DNA of 64,000 bases from Ditibartonella choladocola (GCF_002007565.1 NZ_CP015625.1:744001-808000); one strand, 5' to 3'. Numbered from the stretch's first letter, positions 47,171 through 57,391 are shown. The notes: generated by a model not told the origin, from the sequence alone. Numbers and translations: made by a program.

Positions 47171-48121
47171 ATGCGTGATCCCTATACGGTTCTGGGTGTG
47201 GCGCGCACTGCCAAACCGCAAGAGATTAAGTCTGCATTCAGAAAACTGGCTAAACAATATCATCCTGATCTTCATAAGGATGATAAAAGTGCTCAGGATA
47301 AATTTGCCGAAATCAATCAGGCCTATGAAATTCTAGGAGACAAGGAAAAGAAAGAAAAGTTTGACCGTGGCGAGATTGATGCCGAAGGCAAGCCGGTCTT
47401 TCAGGGGTTTGCCGGTGGCGGGCAAGGTTTTGGCGGCGCTCAAGGATTTGGCAGTCGCAGCAGCCCGTTCGGCAATGGCTCCAGTCATTTCGAGTTTCGT
47501 TCGGGCGGCGGAAATAGCGGCTTTGACGCGGGTGATATTTTTCGCGATCTCTTTGGTGCAGGAAATGGCGCGAACAGGGGCGGCGGTTTTTCGGGCTTTG
47601 GCAGTCGCAGCCGTGCCCAAGCTCCCAGACAAGGAGCCGACATTCATGCAAGTCTCGATGTAACATTGGAGCAGCTTGTCGGTGCCGATAAAGTCGAAGC
47701 CATTTTCCCGAATGGCAAGAAACTTAAAATCAAACTTCCCGATTATGTCGAGGATGGTCAGACAATCCGGTTGAAAGGGCAGGGTGAAACGACACCTTAC
47801 GGTCGGCCGGGTGACGCTTTGGTGACGATCCACATCAGAAAGCATCCCCATATCCATGTCGAGGGAAGAGCACTTCATCTCGATTTGCCAGTCTCTCTTA
47901 AAGATGCTGTTCTGGGTGCCAAGATTCCGGTTGATACGCTTGACGGGCGCATTATGTTGACGATACCAGCATGGTCGAGTTCGGATAAAGTCTTGCGCTT
48001 GAAAGGACGGGGGCTACCTCTCAAAACGGGTGGTCGGGACGATCTTTATGTTCATGTCCGCATTATGCTTCCGGAAGGTGGCGATGCGGGACTTGAACAA
48101 TTCATGAAAATGCAAGCTTGA
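47171..48121 (+). CDS. DnaJ-family protein (CbpA-like)
   Basis: A 316-residue protein: an N-terminal J domain with [20 protein letters not shown] and the HPD motif (YHPDLHKDD, about 32), a long Gly/Phe-rich linker (about 75-155), then a DnaJ C-terminal substrate domain ([32 protein letters not shown]). No zinc-finger domain, so it is type II like CbpA rather than DnaJ. Acts as a co-chaperone for DnaK. Ribosome site GAGG precedes the ATG. Confidence 0.92.
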   Translation: MRDPYTVLGVARTAKPQEIKSAFRKLAKQYHPDLHKDDKSAQDKFAEINQAYEILGDKEKKEKFDRGEIDAEGKPVFQGFAGGGQGFGGAQGFGSRSSPFGNGSSHFEFRSGGGNSGFDAGDIFRDLFGAGNGANRGGGFSGFGSRSRAQAPRQGADIHASLDVTLEQLVGADKVEAIFPNGKKLKIKLPDYVEDGQTIRLKGQGETTPYGRPGDALVTIHIRKHPHIHVEGRALHLDLPVSLKDAVLGAKIPVDTLDGRIMLTIPAWSSSDKVLRLKGRGLPLKTGGRDDLYVHVRIMLPEGGDAGLEQFMKMQA

Positions 48122-48180
48122 AAATTAACGGTTGGAGCGATCACAACAACGCTGCAATAAAAGCGGGAATGAGGATTGTC

Positions 48181-48645
48181 ATGAAGATAAATTTGGTTCT
48201 CGCTTTTTTGCTTTCACATCTGTTTTGCCAGCCTGCATTATCTGAAAACTTCACGAAAGGCGATATCACTGTTGAAAGCCCGTGGGTACAAAAATCCGAT
48301 ACTGGAGAAAATCGTGCAGAAGGATTTGCCCTTATCCATAATGGCGGTTTCAATGAAGATCGCTTGTTATCAATCAGCGCGGATATTTCCGATCACGTGG
48401 TGATTCACGAAACCATCAAACAATATGGCAAGGTCAAGATGCAAAAGGTTGTAGAACCTCTTGCAATCGAGCCGAACGGTTATCTTGAATTCAAACCCGG
48501 TGATTATCATTTCATGTTTTTCAACTGTCGTGATGAATTACGCGAAGGTGAAATGATTCCCGCTGTTTTGCATTTTGAAAAAAATGGAGATGTAAAAGTC
48601 AATTTCACCATCGAAACACCCGACGATGTTCCCGATAATCCTTGA
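48181..48645 (+). CDS. periplasmic copper chaperone, PCuAC family
   Basis: A 154-residue protein with a signal peptide (MKINLVLAFLLSHLFCQPALS, cleavage near ALSEN), then a PCuAC domain: ITVESPWVQKSDTGENRAEGF at its start, and copper ligands in HETIKQYGKVKM and, 22 residues on, DYHFMFF (H-x-M). The spacing is nearly canonical, with Glu in place of the usual Met after the first His. Such proteins deliver copper to oxidases or other cuproenzymes. I chose the ATG at 48181 (GAGGAT ahead); the frame is open from 48118. Confidence 0.85.
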   Translation: MKINLVLAFLLSHLFCQPALSENFTKGDITVESPWVQKSDTGENRAEGFALIHNGGFNEDRLLSISADISDHVVIHETIKQYGKVKMQKVVEPLAIEPNGYLEFKPGDYHFMFFNCRDELREGEMIPAVLHFEKNGDVKVNFTIETPDDVPDNP

Positions 48646-49202
48646 CGGGAAAGTCGGCTGTTCTTTTAAAACCGATAACCAGCGCAATCGAAACTCTTGT
48701 CACCAGCGCCTCCGAAATCCGGCCTTATTGTAAGGGGGTTAATGTCGGGCAAATGGTCTTTTTCGTCCTATGATAAATTATTATAGACATTTTATCGGCA
48801 ATCAGGGGGCACGATAGGCAACAATTTTCTGATTTTTCCGATTAAAGGCAAGCAGGCAAAATAAAACGGAATTGTCTGTTTTTTTAACTCTGATACCGTT
48901 CGGGTTGCAGGTTTGATTGTTAAGGGGGGCGCTTGTTTCCTGTCTGTTTTACAATCTTTATTGCAGCGTTATCTTGGCGGCAAAAAAATCAGTTAAAAGG
49001 GAGCCGCAAGTTAGCTGCCATTGTCGGGGGCTTTACCGGTTAAAACTTGAAACCGGTTGGCATTTTTAACAATTTTTTGTGTTTACGTTGCATAATTATG
49101 GGTTTCCACGAACAAATTGCACCAATTACTTGAAGAAATGCGTGAGCTATGTCATAGGGCAAAAAGCGAAAACTGATATCAAGCAATTATGAGGCAATAC
49201 CA
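48646..49202. other. 557-base gap upstream of fabI
   Basis: No supported open frame. It contains a hairpin (ACCGGTT/AACCGGT) at 49035-49057 followed after four bases by a T5 run, and several G/T-rich stretches. It could hold an unrecognised small RNA ending at that hairpin, or a long leader of the fabI operon. Nothing else is clear. Confidence 0.5.
49035..49066 (+). terminator. terminator-like hairpin upstream of fabI
   Basis: A 7-bp perfect stem ACCGGTT/AACCGGT with a 9-base loop, followed by TGGCATTTTT. It lies about 390 bases after the previous gene, so it may end a small untranslated transcript. Confidence 0.4.
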
Positions 49203-50021
49203 ATGGGTGACAGTAACGGTTTGTTGCGTGGCAAGCGCGGTTTAATTCTTGGGCTTGCAAATAATCATTCAATTGCATGGGGTATCGCAAAAGCTGCACA
49301 CAATGCCGGTGCCGAACTTGCTTTTACCTATCAGGGGGAAGCACTTAAAAAACGTGTGGTACCGTTAGCAGAAGAGGTCGGGGGATTTGTTTGTGGCCAT
49401 TGTGATGTAACGGATGCAGCGTCAATTGATGCAGCATTCGATGCGGTAAAACAGAAATGGGGGAAAATCGACTTTCTCGTTCATGCAATCGGTTTTTCCG
49501 ACAAGGATGAGCTGACAGGACGTTATGTTGATACGACGGAAAGAAATTTCAACATGACGATGAATATTTCTGTCTATTCCCTTACAGCAGTGACCCAAAG
49601 GGCAGAAAAATTGATGCCTGATGGTGGTTCCATTCTGACTTTGACTTACTATGGTTCGGAAAAAGTCATGCCGAATTATAATGTTATGGGGGTTGCCAAA
49701 GCCGCACTTGAAGCGAGTGTAAAATATCTTGCTGTCGACCTTGGGCCTAAAAAAATTCGTGTCAATGCTTTATCGGCCGGTCCGATCAAAACATTGGCTG
49801 CGTCAGGTATCGGTGACTTCCGGTATATACTCAAATGGAATGAATACAATGCGCCCCTTCGTCGGACAGTTACGATTGACGAGGTTGGCGATTCCGCACT
49901 TTATCTTGTTTCGGATTTGTCCCGTTCGGTAACCGGCGAAGTTCACCACGTCGACGCCGGATATCATGTCATTGGTATGAAAGCAGTCGATGCACCGGAT
50001 ATTTCTGTTGTAAAGGATTGA
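49203..50021 (+). CDS. fabI: enoyl-[acyl-carrier-protein] reductase (NADH)
   Basis: A 272-residue FabI. The divergent Rossmann start LRGKRGLILGLANNHSIAWGIAKA, FLVHAIGFSD, and the catalytic TYYGSEKVMPNYNVMGVAKAALEASVKYLA (Tyr-x6-Lys, about 157-164) are diagnostic; LSAGPIKTLAASGI follows. It performs the last reduction of each fatty-acid elongation cycle. GAGG lies 8 bases ahead of the ATG. Followed after 4 bases by the phosphatase gene. Confidence 0.97.
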   Translation: MGDSNGLLRGKRGLILGLANNHSIAWGIAKAAHNAGAELAFTYQGEALKKRVVPLAEEVGGFVCGHCDVTDAASIDAAFDAVKQKWGKIDFLVHAIGFSDKDELTGRYVDTTERNFNMTMNISVYSLTAVTQRAEKLMPDGGSILTLTYYGSEKVMPNYNVMGVAKAALEASVKYLAVDLGPKKIRVNALSAGPIKTLAASGIGDFRYILKWNEYNAPLRRTVTIDEVGDSALYLVSDLSRSVTGEVHHVDAGYHVIGMKAVDAPDISVVKD

Positions 50022-50025
50022 GAAA

Positions 50026-50619
50026 GTGTCCAAGCGTCCACTTATTTATTTTTCCCGTCATGGTCAGACAGACTGGAACATTACCAAACGCATTCAGGGG
50101 CAGATTGATCGGGATATTACCGAATATGGTCGCCAGCAGGCTGCACGTAATGGCCGGTTGTTGAAAGAGCTGTTGGGGGAAGCTGAAGGCTTTGATTTTG
50201 TTGCCAGTCCGCTGCGGCGCACCCGTGAAACTATGGAAATCATCCGTGGTGAAATGGGGCTTGATATTCGCGGCTATCGCACGGATCCGCAGTTGATGGA
50301 AATGCATTTCGGTGATTGGCAAGGCACAACCGAGGATGACATAGCAAAAGTTCATCCCGAATTGATTGCCGCACGTGTAGCCGACAAGTGGAATTTCTTA
50401 CCCCCTGGCGAAAAGGCGGAAAGCTATGCCATGCTTGCCAGACGTGTCAAGGATTGGGTCGAAAAGGTTCAAGGTAATACGGTTTGTGTGACCCATGGCG
50501 GGTGTCTGCGTTCAATCATGCATATTTATGGCGGATTGAGCGAAGCGGAAGCTGCCAATTTTATGGTCGATCAGGATCGTATTTTACGTTTTGACGAACA
50601 CGGGTTGGAATGGCTTTAA
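50026..50619 (+). CDS. histidine phosphatase family protein
   Basis: A 197-residue protein with the phosphoglycerate mutase-type catalytic motif IYFSRHGQTDWN (His about 11), the second active-site part SPLRRTRETMEII, and the partner histidine in CVTHGGCLRSIM (about 154). The substrate is not known; the family includes phosphatases of many small molecules. GTG start at 50026, in operon with fabI. Confidence 0.92.
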   Translation: MSKRPLIYFSRHGQTDWNITKRIQGQIDRDITEYGRQQAARNGRLLKELLGEAEGFDFVASPLRRTRETMEIIRGEMGLDIRGYRTDPQLMEMHFGDWQGTTEDDIAKVHPELIAARVADKWNFLPPGEKAESYAMLARRVKDWVEKVQGNTVCVTHGGCLRSIMHIYGGLSEAEAANFMVDQDRILRFDEHGLEWL

Positions 50620-50653
50620 GTTATTGCCCGACCTTGCGGTAAAACCATTATAC

Positions 50654-50686
50654 GCACACCGGATTCGACAGAAAGAAACGGTGTGC
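50654..50686 (+). terminator. hairpin after the phosphatase gene
   Basis: Perfect 8-bp arms GCACACCG / CGGTGTGC with a 17-base loop start 35 bases after the stop. There is no T-run, so terminator function is uncertain. Confidence 0.35.
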
Positions 50687-50755
50687 AACCGCAGGATTTA
50701 TATGAAACTTCGGCGTCATGTGTGCAACTGCGGTGTTAGGTGGGCAACTGCACGA
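50681..50755. repeat. short degenerate repeats after the phosphatase gene
   Basis: Three copies of a GTGTGCAACTGC-like motif start at 50681, 50720 and 50740, i.e. on an approximately 20-base lattice with one badly decayed unit between the first and second. Confidence 0.5.
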
Positions 50756-50802
50756 TTTTGCGTGTTTTATTGAATAAAATAAAAGCCGGTCGGGAACGAT
50801 TA

Positions 50803-51057
50803 TCAACCTTCCTGCGGTTCAATATCGGTGACGTAACGGTTGTTACCTTCTGTGTCATAAAACACAATGACTTTCATACCTTCATTGAGCACGGAATAAT
50901 CGAATTCACCTGGTAAACTATATGTTTTTCCATTATCAAGCTCGATCGTATTATTGTCCTGGTCGATAACTGTTATCGTTCCCTTGACATCATCAGCAAA
51001 GGCTAACGCTGGAAAAAGAAACGTTGCTAGTATACCCGCAAAAACCAGTTTTCTCAT
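50803..51057 (-). CDS. DUF1344 domain-containing periplasmic protein
   Basis: An 84-residue protein with a signal peptide (MRKLVFAGILATFLFPALAFA) and a small beta domain, DVKGTITVIDQDNNTIELDNG followed by TYSLPGEFDYSVLNEGMKVIVFYD, the DUF1344 pattern common in Rhizobiales. Function unknown. I chose the ATG at 51057, which has AAAGGT ahead and gives a good signal peptide; the frame extends 27 codons further upstream. Single gene. Confidence 0.85.
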   Translation of the reverse strand: MRKLVFAGILATFLFPALAFADDVKGTITVIDQDNNTIELDNGKTYSLPGEFDYSVLNEGMKVIVFYDTEGNNRYVTDIEPQEG

Positions 51058-51359
51058 AATAGACCTTTCAAAATTATAGGATTTCAATTCCAAATCAGCC
51101 TGATTAATGTCAACCGATTGTGTCGAAACCATAGCCATAGGTCAATCAAAAATCGAGTATATGAAATAATACGGCAATTTTGTCGAAGAATTGCTATTCC
51201 GGCCTCATTATAAAACAAGGTCAAATCGGAATTGGCAGGAATTGTGGAAAAATTTCCAATTATCGAGCAAAATTGTTCTTATCCCGCTTTGCTAATGTTT
51301 GACCGGAAGCAAAAAGGTTAATAGAACAAACAAGGTTGCAAAGTTGGATTGGCGTTTTC
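51058..51359. other. 302-base divergent intergenic region
   Basis: Lies between the divergent DUF1344 and aroC genes. It must hold both promoters, but I see no hexamer pair that stands out, no repeats and no RNA gene. Confidence 0.4.
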
Positions 51360-52454
51360 ATGTCATATAATACATTCGGTGAATTGTTCCGCGTCACAAC
51401 ATGGGGCGAAAGCCATGGACCGGCTCTCGGTTGTGTCATCGACGGTTGCCCTCCGGGGATTAAATTCTCGGTTTCCGAAGTCCAAAGCTATCTTGATAAA
51501 CGCAAGCCCGGACAATCGCGCTACACAACACAGCGTCGCGAGGCCGATCAGGTCAAAGTTTTATCGGGCGTGCTCCCCTGTGATGACGGGGAAAAATTGG
51601 TTACGACCGGAACGCCTATTTCCATGATGATCGAAAATACCGATCAACGGTCAAAAGATTACGGGAATATTGCCCGCGAATATCGTCCCGGACACGCCGA
51701 TTACACTTATGATGTAAAATATGGCATTCGGGATTATCGGGGTGGCGGGCGTTCTTCTGCCCGCGAAACGGCGGCGCGTGTGGCTGCCGGCGCGATAGCG
51801 CGCAAAGTTGTTCCGGATGTGCGTATTCGGGGTGCGATCATCGCCATTGGTACAATCGATATTGACCGCTCACGCTGGGATTGGGATGAAGTCGAAAAAA
51901 ATCCTTTTTTTACGCCTGACAAGGTCGCTGCTGAAAAATTTGCGGCCTATCTGGACGATATTCGTAAAAAAGGTTCTTCAATCGGTGCTATAGTGGAAAT
52001 TGTTGCAGAAAATGTACCGGCCGGTCTTGGTGCACCCGTTTATGGGAAGCTCGATCAGGATATTGCGTCTTTTCTCATGTCGATCAACGCTGTCAAGGCT
52101 GTCGAAATCGGTGAAGGATTTCATGCTGCACGCTTGACAGGCGAAGAAAATGCAGACGAAATGCGCCATGGGGAAAATGGAAAACCGGTTTTTTTAAGCA
52201 ACCACGCCGGTGGTATTCTGGGAGGAATTTCCAACGGTGAACCGATAATTGCGCGTTTTGCTGTTAAACCGACATCATCAATATTGATACCGCGGCGTTC
52301 TGTGGATGTTGACGGAAATAATGTTGATGTTGTGACAAAAGGGCGGCACGATCCTTGTGTTGGAATAAGAGCTGTACCGGTAGGAGAAGCAATGGTGGCA
52401 TGTGCTATTGCCGACCATTATCTTAGACATCGTGGCCAAACTGGCCGGATCTGA
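51360..52454 (+). CDS. aroC: chorismate synthase
   Basis: A 364-residue enzyme of the last common step of aromatic amino acid synthesis, which uses reduced [23 protein letters not shown] is the first family signature; [29 protein letters not shown] (about 105-133) and [19 protein letters not shown] (about 280) are the others. I chose the ATG at 51360 (MSYNTFG) since homologues start there. Start of an aroC-ribB-xseB group. Confidence 0.98.
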   Translation: MSYNTFGELFRVTTWGESHGPALGCVIDGCPPGIKFSVSEVQSYLDKRKPGQSRYTTQRREADQVKVLSGVLPCDDGEKLVTTGTPISMMIENTDQRSKDYGNIAREYRPGHADYTYDVKYGIRDYRGGGRSSARETAARVAAGAIARKVVPDVRIRGAIIAIGTIDIDRSRWDWDEVEKNPFFTPDKVAAEKFAAYLDDIRKKGSSIGAIVEIVAENVPAGLGAPVYGKLDQDIASFLMSINAVKAVEIGEGFHAARLTGEENADEMRHGENGKPVFLSNHAGGILGGISNGEPIIARFAVKPTSSILIPRRSVDVDGNNVDVVTKGRHDPCVGIRAVPVGEAMVACAIADHYLRHRGQTGRI

Positions 52455-52464
52455 AAGGACTATT

Positions 52465-53577
52465 ATGACATTCAACCAGAAATCGGTCGTTGACGCTATA
52501 AGGGCATTTGAACGGGGCGAAATTGTCGCTGTTACGGATGATGACGGACGTGAAAACGAGGGCGACCTTATTGTTGCAGCCGTTCACTGCACACCGGAAA
52601 AAATGGCGTTTATTGTGCGCAATACGTCCGGTATCATCTGCGCACCAATGACGGGTGAAGAAGCAAAGCGCCTCAATTTGGCGCCAATGGTTTCAAATAA
52701 TGATTCGGCCCATCATACAGCTTTCACAGTTACAGTCGATTTTCTGCATGGCACGACAACCGGAATTTCCGCCGAAGACCGGACGCTGACAGTGCGAAAT
52801 CTCGCAAACCCGAATGCCAGCGCATCCGATTTCAGTAGGCCGGGACACGTATTTCCGCTTATTGCCCGTGAAGGTGGCGTGTTGATGCGCTCCGGTCACA
52901 CCGAAGCTGCCGTCGACTTGTGCAAACTTGCAAATCTCCCGCCTGTCGGTGTGATCGGCGAATTGATGAATGACGATGGAACCGTCAAGCATGGCCCAGA
53001 GGTGAGAAAATTTGCGAAAGAACACAATCTCCATGTCGTAACAGTGGCCGATCTTATTGCCTATCGTCAACGCAAGGAAACCCTTATCGAACATGTTGAC
53101 GAGATGAAAGTCGATACACTTGTGGGACCTGCCGTCGCCCACAGCTATCAATTGCCTTGGGAACCGATGCAACATGTTGCAGTTGTCTTCGGCGACATAC
53201 GCGATGGTGAAAATATTCCTGTCCGTTTGCAACGTGAAAATGTTGTTGCCGATGTTTTTGGCAAAAAACACGAAATTGAATCTGTTCTGCGGCTTATGGC
53301 CGAAAAAGAAAAACGCGGCGTATTTGTCTATCTCAGAGCCGGGTCTGTCGGGGTTGGTTCTGCCGATGAAATACGCGACCGCGAAATGGCTATGGAGGGA
53401 CTGGAGACGCATGAACAGGCTGTTGCGCGTGAGGAAGAATGGCGCCAGATCGGCTTGGGCGCACAAATTCTAAAAAGCCTCGGTATTACTTCGGTCATTC
53501 TTTATGCCTCGCGCGAAAGACATTATGTCGGTCTTGAAGGCTTTGGTATCCATATTGAAAAAACAGATATTTTGTGA
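52465..53577 (+). CDS. ribB: 3,4-dihydroxy-2-butanone-4-phosphate synthase with degenerate GTP cyclohydrolase II domain
   Basis: A 370-residue two-domain protein. Residues 1-205 are the RibB domain that makes dihydroxybutanone phosphate for riboflavin: AVTDDDGRENEGDLIVAA, RSGHTEAAVDLCKLA, the conserved HTE. Residues about 210-370 have the GTP cyclohydrolase II fold, but the zinc-binding cysteine cluster is gone: RENVVADVFGKKHEIES replaces the usual SECLTGDVFGSxRCDCG. So only the first activity is expected, as in alphaproteobacterial RibBX proteins. ATG 52465 has AAAGGA ahead; it lies 10 bases after aroC. Confidence 0.95.
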   Translation: MTFNQKSVVDAIRAFERGEIVAVTDDDGRENEGDLIVAAVHCTPEKMAFIVRNTSGIICAPMTGEEAKRLNLAPMVSNNDSAHHTAFTVTVDFLHGTTTGISAEDRTLTVRNLANPNASASDFSRPGHVFPLIAREGGVLMRSGHTEAAVDLCKLANLPPVGVIGELMNDDGTVKHGPEVRKFAKEHNLHVVTVADLIAYRQRKETLIEHVDEMKVDTLVGPAVAHSYQLPWEPMQHVAVVFGDIRDGENIPVRLQRENVVADVFGKKHEIESVLRLMAEKEKRGVFVYLRAGSVGVGSADEIRDREMAMEGLETHEQAVAREEEWRQIGLGAQILKSLGITSVILYASRERHYVGLEGFGIHIEKTDIL

Positions 53578-53584
53578 GGCTTGA

Positions 53585-53842
53585 ATGGCAGAAGAGAAAG
53601 ACAATGCGGACGTTTCGCAAATGAGCTTCGAGAAAGCACTTGGTGCTTTGGAAGAGATTGTTGAAAAGCTTGAACGGGGAGACGTTGCGCTTGATGAGAC
53701 GATCCGCATTTACGAACGCGGCGAAGCATTGAAAAAGCATTGCGACCAACTTTTGAAAGCAGCAGAAAACAAGGTTGATAAAATCCGTCTGTCACGTGAA
53801 GGTCAACCGGAAGGTTTGGAACCGCTTGATGCGGAACATTAA
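53585..53842 (+). CDS. xseB: exodeoxyribonuclease VII small subunit
   Basis: An 85-residue protein with the XseB core [20 protein letters not shown] followed by [20 protein letters not shown]. It is the small, multi-copy partner of XseA in the single-strand exonuclease. The stop codon and last 30 bases lie in the first copy of a 47-bp tandem repeat. Eight bases after ribB. Confidence 0.95.
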   Translation: MAEEKDNADVSQMSFEKALGALEEIVEKLERGDVALDETIRIYERGEALKKHCDQLLKAAENKVDKIRLSREGQPEGLEPLDAEH

Positions 53843-53931
53843 CTGGAACGTTAACCGGAAGGGCGGAGCCGCTTGATGCGGAACACCAACTGGAACGTTA
53901 ACCGGAAGGGCGGAGCCGCTTGATGCGGAAC
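53807..53931. repeat. 47-bp tandem repeats at the 3' end of xseB
   Basis: Copy 1 (53807-53854, 48 bases) contains the xseB C-terminus and stop; copy 2 (53855-53901, 47 bases) and the partial copy 3 (53902-53931) lie beyond it. Copies 2 and 3 are identical over their shared 30 bases. A core is CCGCTTGATGCGGAAC. The array ends 6 bases from the dedA gene on the other strand. Confidence 0.93.
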
Positions 53932-53936
53932 CCTCG

Positions 53937-54428
53937 TCAAAAGAGGAATTTTACGAGATAGGGGCCGCCTCCCCAAACAAGAGTCCACGAGGCTGCCCCG
54001 ATAATATTGGCGACCAGAAATTTCGGAAAAGCCATGCCGCCGGAACCTGCAATAATCCCGTTCAATTGACGTAAAACTACAATGAAGCGGGCTGTTGCGA
54101 CAAAGAAAAAGCCGCGTTTGTCAAGCATTGCCTCGAATTCTTCAAGACGTTGTGGTGTCAGTTTGACGTAATGTCCGTAGCGTAACAACAGTTTTTTGCC
54201 ACCGAAATGGCCGATGGCATAACCTGTACAGTCGCCCAGTACGCTACCAGAAAACGCGCATATCAACATGGGTAACAGATCAAGCTTTCCAGCAGCCGCC
54301 ATAAGCGAACCGGCGATGAGGCCGCTTTCTCCGGGAACAGGTGCTCCGAATGATTCGAGATAGAGGATAAAGAAATAGGCAAACGGGCCATATTGCGAAA
54401 TCCAATGCTCTAAATATTGTTCAACCAT
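53937..54428 (-). CDS. DedA family membrane protein
   Basis: A 163-residue short DedA protein. YGPFAYFFILYLESFGAPVPGESGLIAGSLMAAAG carries the family's acidic Glu in the first reentrant region, and FFVATARFIVVLRQLNGIIAGSGGMAF (about 110-136) the conserved arginine motif. DedA proteins are linked to membrane homeostasis and lipid-carrier flipping. The gene converges with xseB; the tandem repeat lies between their ends. Confidence 0.88.
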   Translation of the reverse strand: MVEQYLEHWISQYGPFAYFFILYLESFGAPVPGESGLIAGSLMAAAGKLDLLPMLICAFSGSVLGDCTGYAIGHFGGKKLLLRYGHYVKLTPQRLEEFEAMLDKRGFFFVATARFIVVLRQLNGIIAGSGGMAFPKFLVANIIGAASWTLVWGGGPYLVKFLF

Positions 54429-54684
54429 TGCCTATCATCTAACTTACGCTAATCTTATAAGAATAATCAGAAAGCCTGACTATAATTTGGCCATATGTCG
54501 CATTTTCGATCGTAATCAAGTTCATCATAAAACTCGAAAAATGTGTAACGTCGATCAAATCGGGTGGGGGTGAGGAGATAATCATCACAATTTGATGAAC
54601 GGCGGAACATAATAAATTAAATTTTTTGAGTTTTGAGGTGCAAATATCTTCCAAAAGCTGTAAAGCTTCAACAGTCGGTAAAAT

Positions 54685-56640
54685 ATGTTAACAGTTGAAA
54701 AAACCAAGGAAAATAATTTGTCGCGACCATCAACACCATTGTTGGACAAGATACATCTGCCGGAGGATCTGCGCCGTTTGCCGGAAAGCTCCTTGACAGA
54801 AGTCGCTAATGAATTGCGGGCAGAAACTATTGATGCTGTATCGGTAACAGGGGGGCACTTGGGCGCGGGGCTGGGCGTGGTAGAACTGACTGTTGCCCTG
54901 CATTATGTTTTCAACACGCCTGAAGATCGTATCATTTGGGATGTTGGCCATCAGGCTTACCCGCATAAGATATTGACCGGAAGGCGGGATCGTATCCGCA
55001 CTCTTCGTCAGGAAGGCGGGTTATCGGGTTTTACCAAACGCAGTGAAAGCATTTATGATCCGTTCGGGGCGGGGCATTCCTCTACGTCCATTTCTGCCGG
55101 ATTGGGTATGGCTGTAGCCAGTGAACTTAAACAGGAAAAACAGCGCAATGTTATAGCCGTTATCGGTGACGGTGCAATGTCGGCCGGTATGGCCTATGAG
55201 GCGATGAACAATGCCGGTTCGCTTGACGCACGCCTCATTGTTATTCTCAACGACAATGATATGTCGATTGCTCCGCCAACCGGTGCTATGAGCGCTTATC
55301 TTGCACGGCTGGTTTCAAGCCCTTCATACCGCAATCTGCGTGAACGCGCCAAAGCTTTGAGCAAAAAGCTTCCCAAATTTTTCTGGGATAAAGCCCGTCG
55401 CGGGGAAGAATTTGCACGCGGTTTTCTAACCGGCGGAACACTGTTTGAAGAGTTGGGGTTCTACTATGTCGGACCGATCGACGGCCACAATATCGAGCAT
55501 CTCCTGCCGGTTTTGAAAAATGTCCGCGAGCATCCGAACGGTCCGGTTCTTGTCCACGTTATTACGCGCAAAGGCAAGGGCTATGCTCCGGCTGAAGCAG
55601 CAAGTGACAAATATCACGGCGTTAGCCGTTTCAACGTTGTAACCGGTGAACAAATAAAGGTTCAAAGCAAAGCTCCCTCCTACACCAAAGTATTTGCCGA
55701 TTCTTTGATTAAGGAAGCAACGCTTGATGACAAAATTGTTGCGGTTACGGCTGCAATGCCTACCGGAACGGGGCTAGACAAGTTTGCCGCAAAGTTTCCT
55801 GAACGTATGTTCGATGTCGGTATTGCCGAGCAACATGCAGTCACTTTTGCAGCAGGCATGTCTTGCGAAGGTATGAAACCTTTTGTGGCTATTTATTCCA
55901 CATTTCTCCAGCGTGCTTATGACCAGATTGTTCATGATGTTTCAATACAACAATTGCCGGTGAAATTCGCGATAGACCGTGCCGGTTTTGTCGGAGCCGA
56001 CGGTTCAACCCATGCCGGAAGTTATGACACGGTCTTTTTGTCTGCACTTCCAGGGTTTGTCGTCATGGCACCTTCGGACGAGCGCGAATTGATGAATATG
56101 GTGCGCACAGCCGCTGCCTACGATCAGGGGCCGATTTCATTCCGCTATCCACGCGGTGAAGGTATCGGCTTGAAATTGCCGGAACGTGGCGAATTGATTG
56201 AAATCGGTAAGGGGCGTATTGTGCGCGAAGGCAATAAAGTTGCACTTTTGGCCTTTGGTACCAGATTGCAAGAGGCACTTGCTGCCGCTGATGAACTTGC
56301 CGCTGCCGGACTTTCGACAACTGTTGCGGATGCCCGTTTTGCAAAGCCTCTCGATGAAGATCTTGTTCGCCGTCTTGCTCAGGAACATGAGGTTCTTGTC
56401 ACGATTGAAGAAGGCGCGGCGGGAGGTTTCGGTGCACAAGTCTTGCAATTCCTTGCAAAAGACGGATTGCTCGACAGGGGGTTGAAAATCCGCACTCTGA
56501 CATTGCCGGATAAATATCTCTATCATGGCCCGCAAGCGAAAGTTCTTGCCGATGTTGGTCTTGATAGACGCGGCATTGTGAATACGGTTTTTGCTGCTCT
56601 TGGCCGCGAAGCATTGGCAACACCGCAAATCAGAGCTTGA
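54685..56640 (+). CDS. dxs: 1-deoxy-D-xylulose-5-phosphate synthase
   Basis: A 651-residue thiamine-diphosphate enzyme, the first step of the MEP pathway. The TPP motif is [32 protein letters not shown] (about 160-190); the transketolase pyrimidine domain has [20 protein letters not shown] (about 380) and [18 protein letters not shown]; the C-terminal domain follows. Normal length. The ATG follows a TTATACC-poor leader with no strong ribosome site. First of a three-gene operon. Confidence 0.98.
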   Translation: MLTVEKTKENNLSRPSTPLLDKIHLPEDLRRLPESSLTEVANELRAETIDAVSVTGGHLGAGLGVVELTVALHYVFNTPEDRIIWDVGHQAYPHKILTGRRDRIRTLRQEGGLSGFTKRSESIYDPFGAGHSSTSISAGLGMAVASELKQEKQRNVIAVIGDGAMSAGMAYEAMNNAGSLDARLIVILNDNDMSIAPPTGAMSAYLARLVSSPSYRNLRERAKALSKKLPKFFWDKARRGEEFARGFLTGGTLFEELGFYYVGPIDGHNIEHLLPVLKNVREHPNGPVLVHVITRKGKGYAPAEAASDKYHGVSRFNVVTGEQIKVQSKAPSYTKVFADSLIKEATLDDKIVAVTAAMPTGTGLDKFAAKFPERMFDVGIAEQHAVTFAAGMSCEGMKPFVAIYSTFLQRAYDQIVHDVSIQQLPVKFAIDRAGFVGADGSTHAGSYDTVFLSALPGFVVMAPSDERELMNMVRTAAAYDQGPISFRYPRGEGIGLKLPERGELIEIGKGRIVREGNKVALLAFGTRLQEALAAADELAAAGLSTTVADARFAKPLDEDLVRRLAQEHEVLVTIEEGAAGGFGAQVLQFLAKDGLLDRGLKIRTLTLPDKYLYHGPQAKVLADVGLDRRGIVNTVFAALGREALATPQIRA

Positions 56641-56641
56641 A

Positions 56642-57391
56642 ATGCCCGAACGGCCAAGATTGGACACGCTTCTGGTTGAAAGGAATTTCTTTTCAACGCG
56701 TTCACGTGCCAGAGACGCAATTTCAAGAGGCACGGTAACAATCAACGGCATTGTTGTAAAAAAGCCGGGTCAGCCTGTTTTGGAGAACGCCGATATTGCG
56801 GTTTTTGACCCTGCACAACATTATGTATCCCGTGCTGCTTTGAAACTGATTGCTGCACTTTCATATTTCCCTGTCAAAACAAAGGGTGTGACTGCTCTCG
56901 ATATCGGTTCGTCAACAGGTGGATTTACAGAGGTTTTGCTTGAAAAAGGAGCAAGTCACGTCATAGCAGTCGATGTCGGGCACGGGCAACTTCACCCTTC
57001 GCTTGTCGGTCACCCTGCTATTACCCTTTACGAGGGGCTAAACGCCCGCGACCTTGAAGACAGGCATCTCGAAAATCGCCAAATCGGGCTTGTGGTTTCC
57101 GATGTGAGTTTTATTTCGTTAAAATTGGCTTTACCACCAGCCTTGGAACTGGCAAAACCGGGCGCTCAGGCAGTGCTTCTTGTCAAACCACAATTTGAAA
57201 TCGGGCGCGAGGGCATTGGCAAAGGTGGCATTGTCAAAGACCCATCCCGCGCGGAAAGTGTGGCTCGCGATCTTTTTAACTGGCTTGACGGACTTGATAA
57301 GTGGCATGCAAAAGGGCTGATTGCTTCACCGATCGAAGGTGGTGACGGAAATCGCGAATATTTACTTTTTGGAGAAAAAAGCAATGATTGA
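56642..57391 (+). CDS. tlyA: TlyA family RNA methyltransferase
   Basis: A 249-residue protein: an S4 RNA-binding domain at residues 1-60 (RLDTLLVERNFFSTRSRARDAI, TVTINGIVVKKPGQPV), then an FtsJ-like methyltransferase with VTALDIGSSTGGFTEVLLEKGA (about 82-103) and LVVSDVSFISLKLALP. TlyA homologues methylate 16S/23S rRNA 2'-O positions. It starts one base after the dxs stop; the frame is open upstream inside dxs but homologues begin near MPERPRLDTLL. Confidence 0.93.
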   Translation: MPERPRLDTLLVERNFFSTRSRARDAISRGTVTINGIVVKKPGQPVLENADIAVFDPAQHYVSRAALKLIAALSYFPVKTKGVTALDIGSSTGGFTEVLLEKGASHVIAVDVGHGQLHPSLVGHPAITLYEGLNARDLEDRHLENRQIGLVVSDVSFISLKLALPPALELAKPGAQAVLLVKPQFEIGREGIGKGGIVKDPSRAESVARDLFNWLDGLDKWHAKGLIASPIEGGDGNREYLLFGEKSND

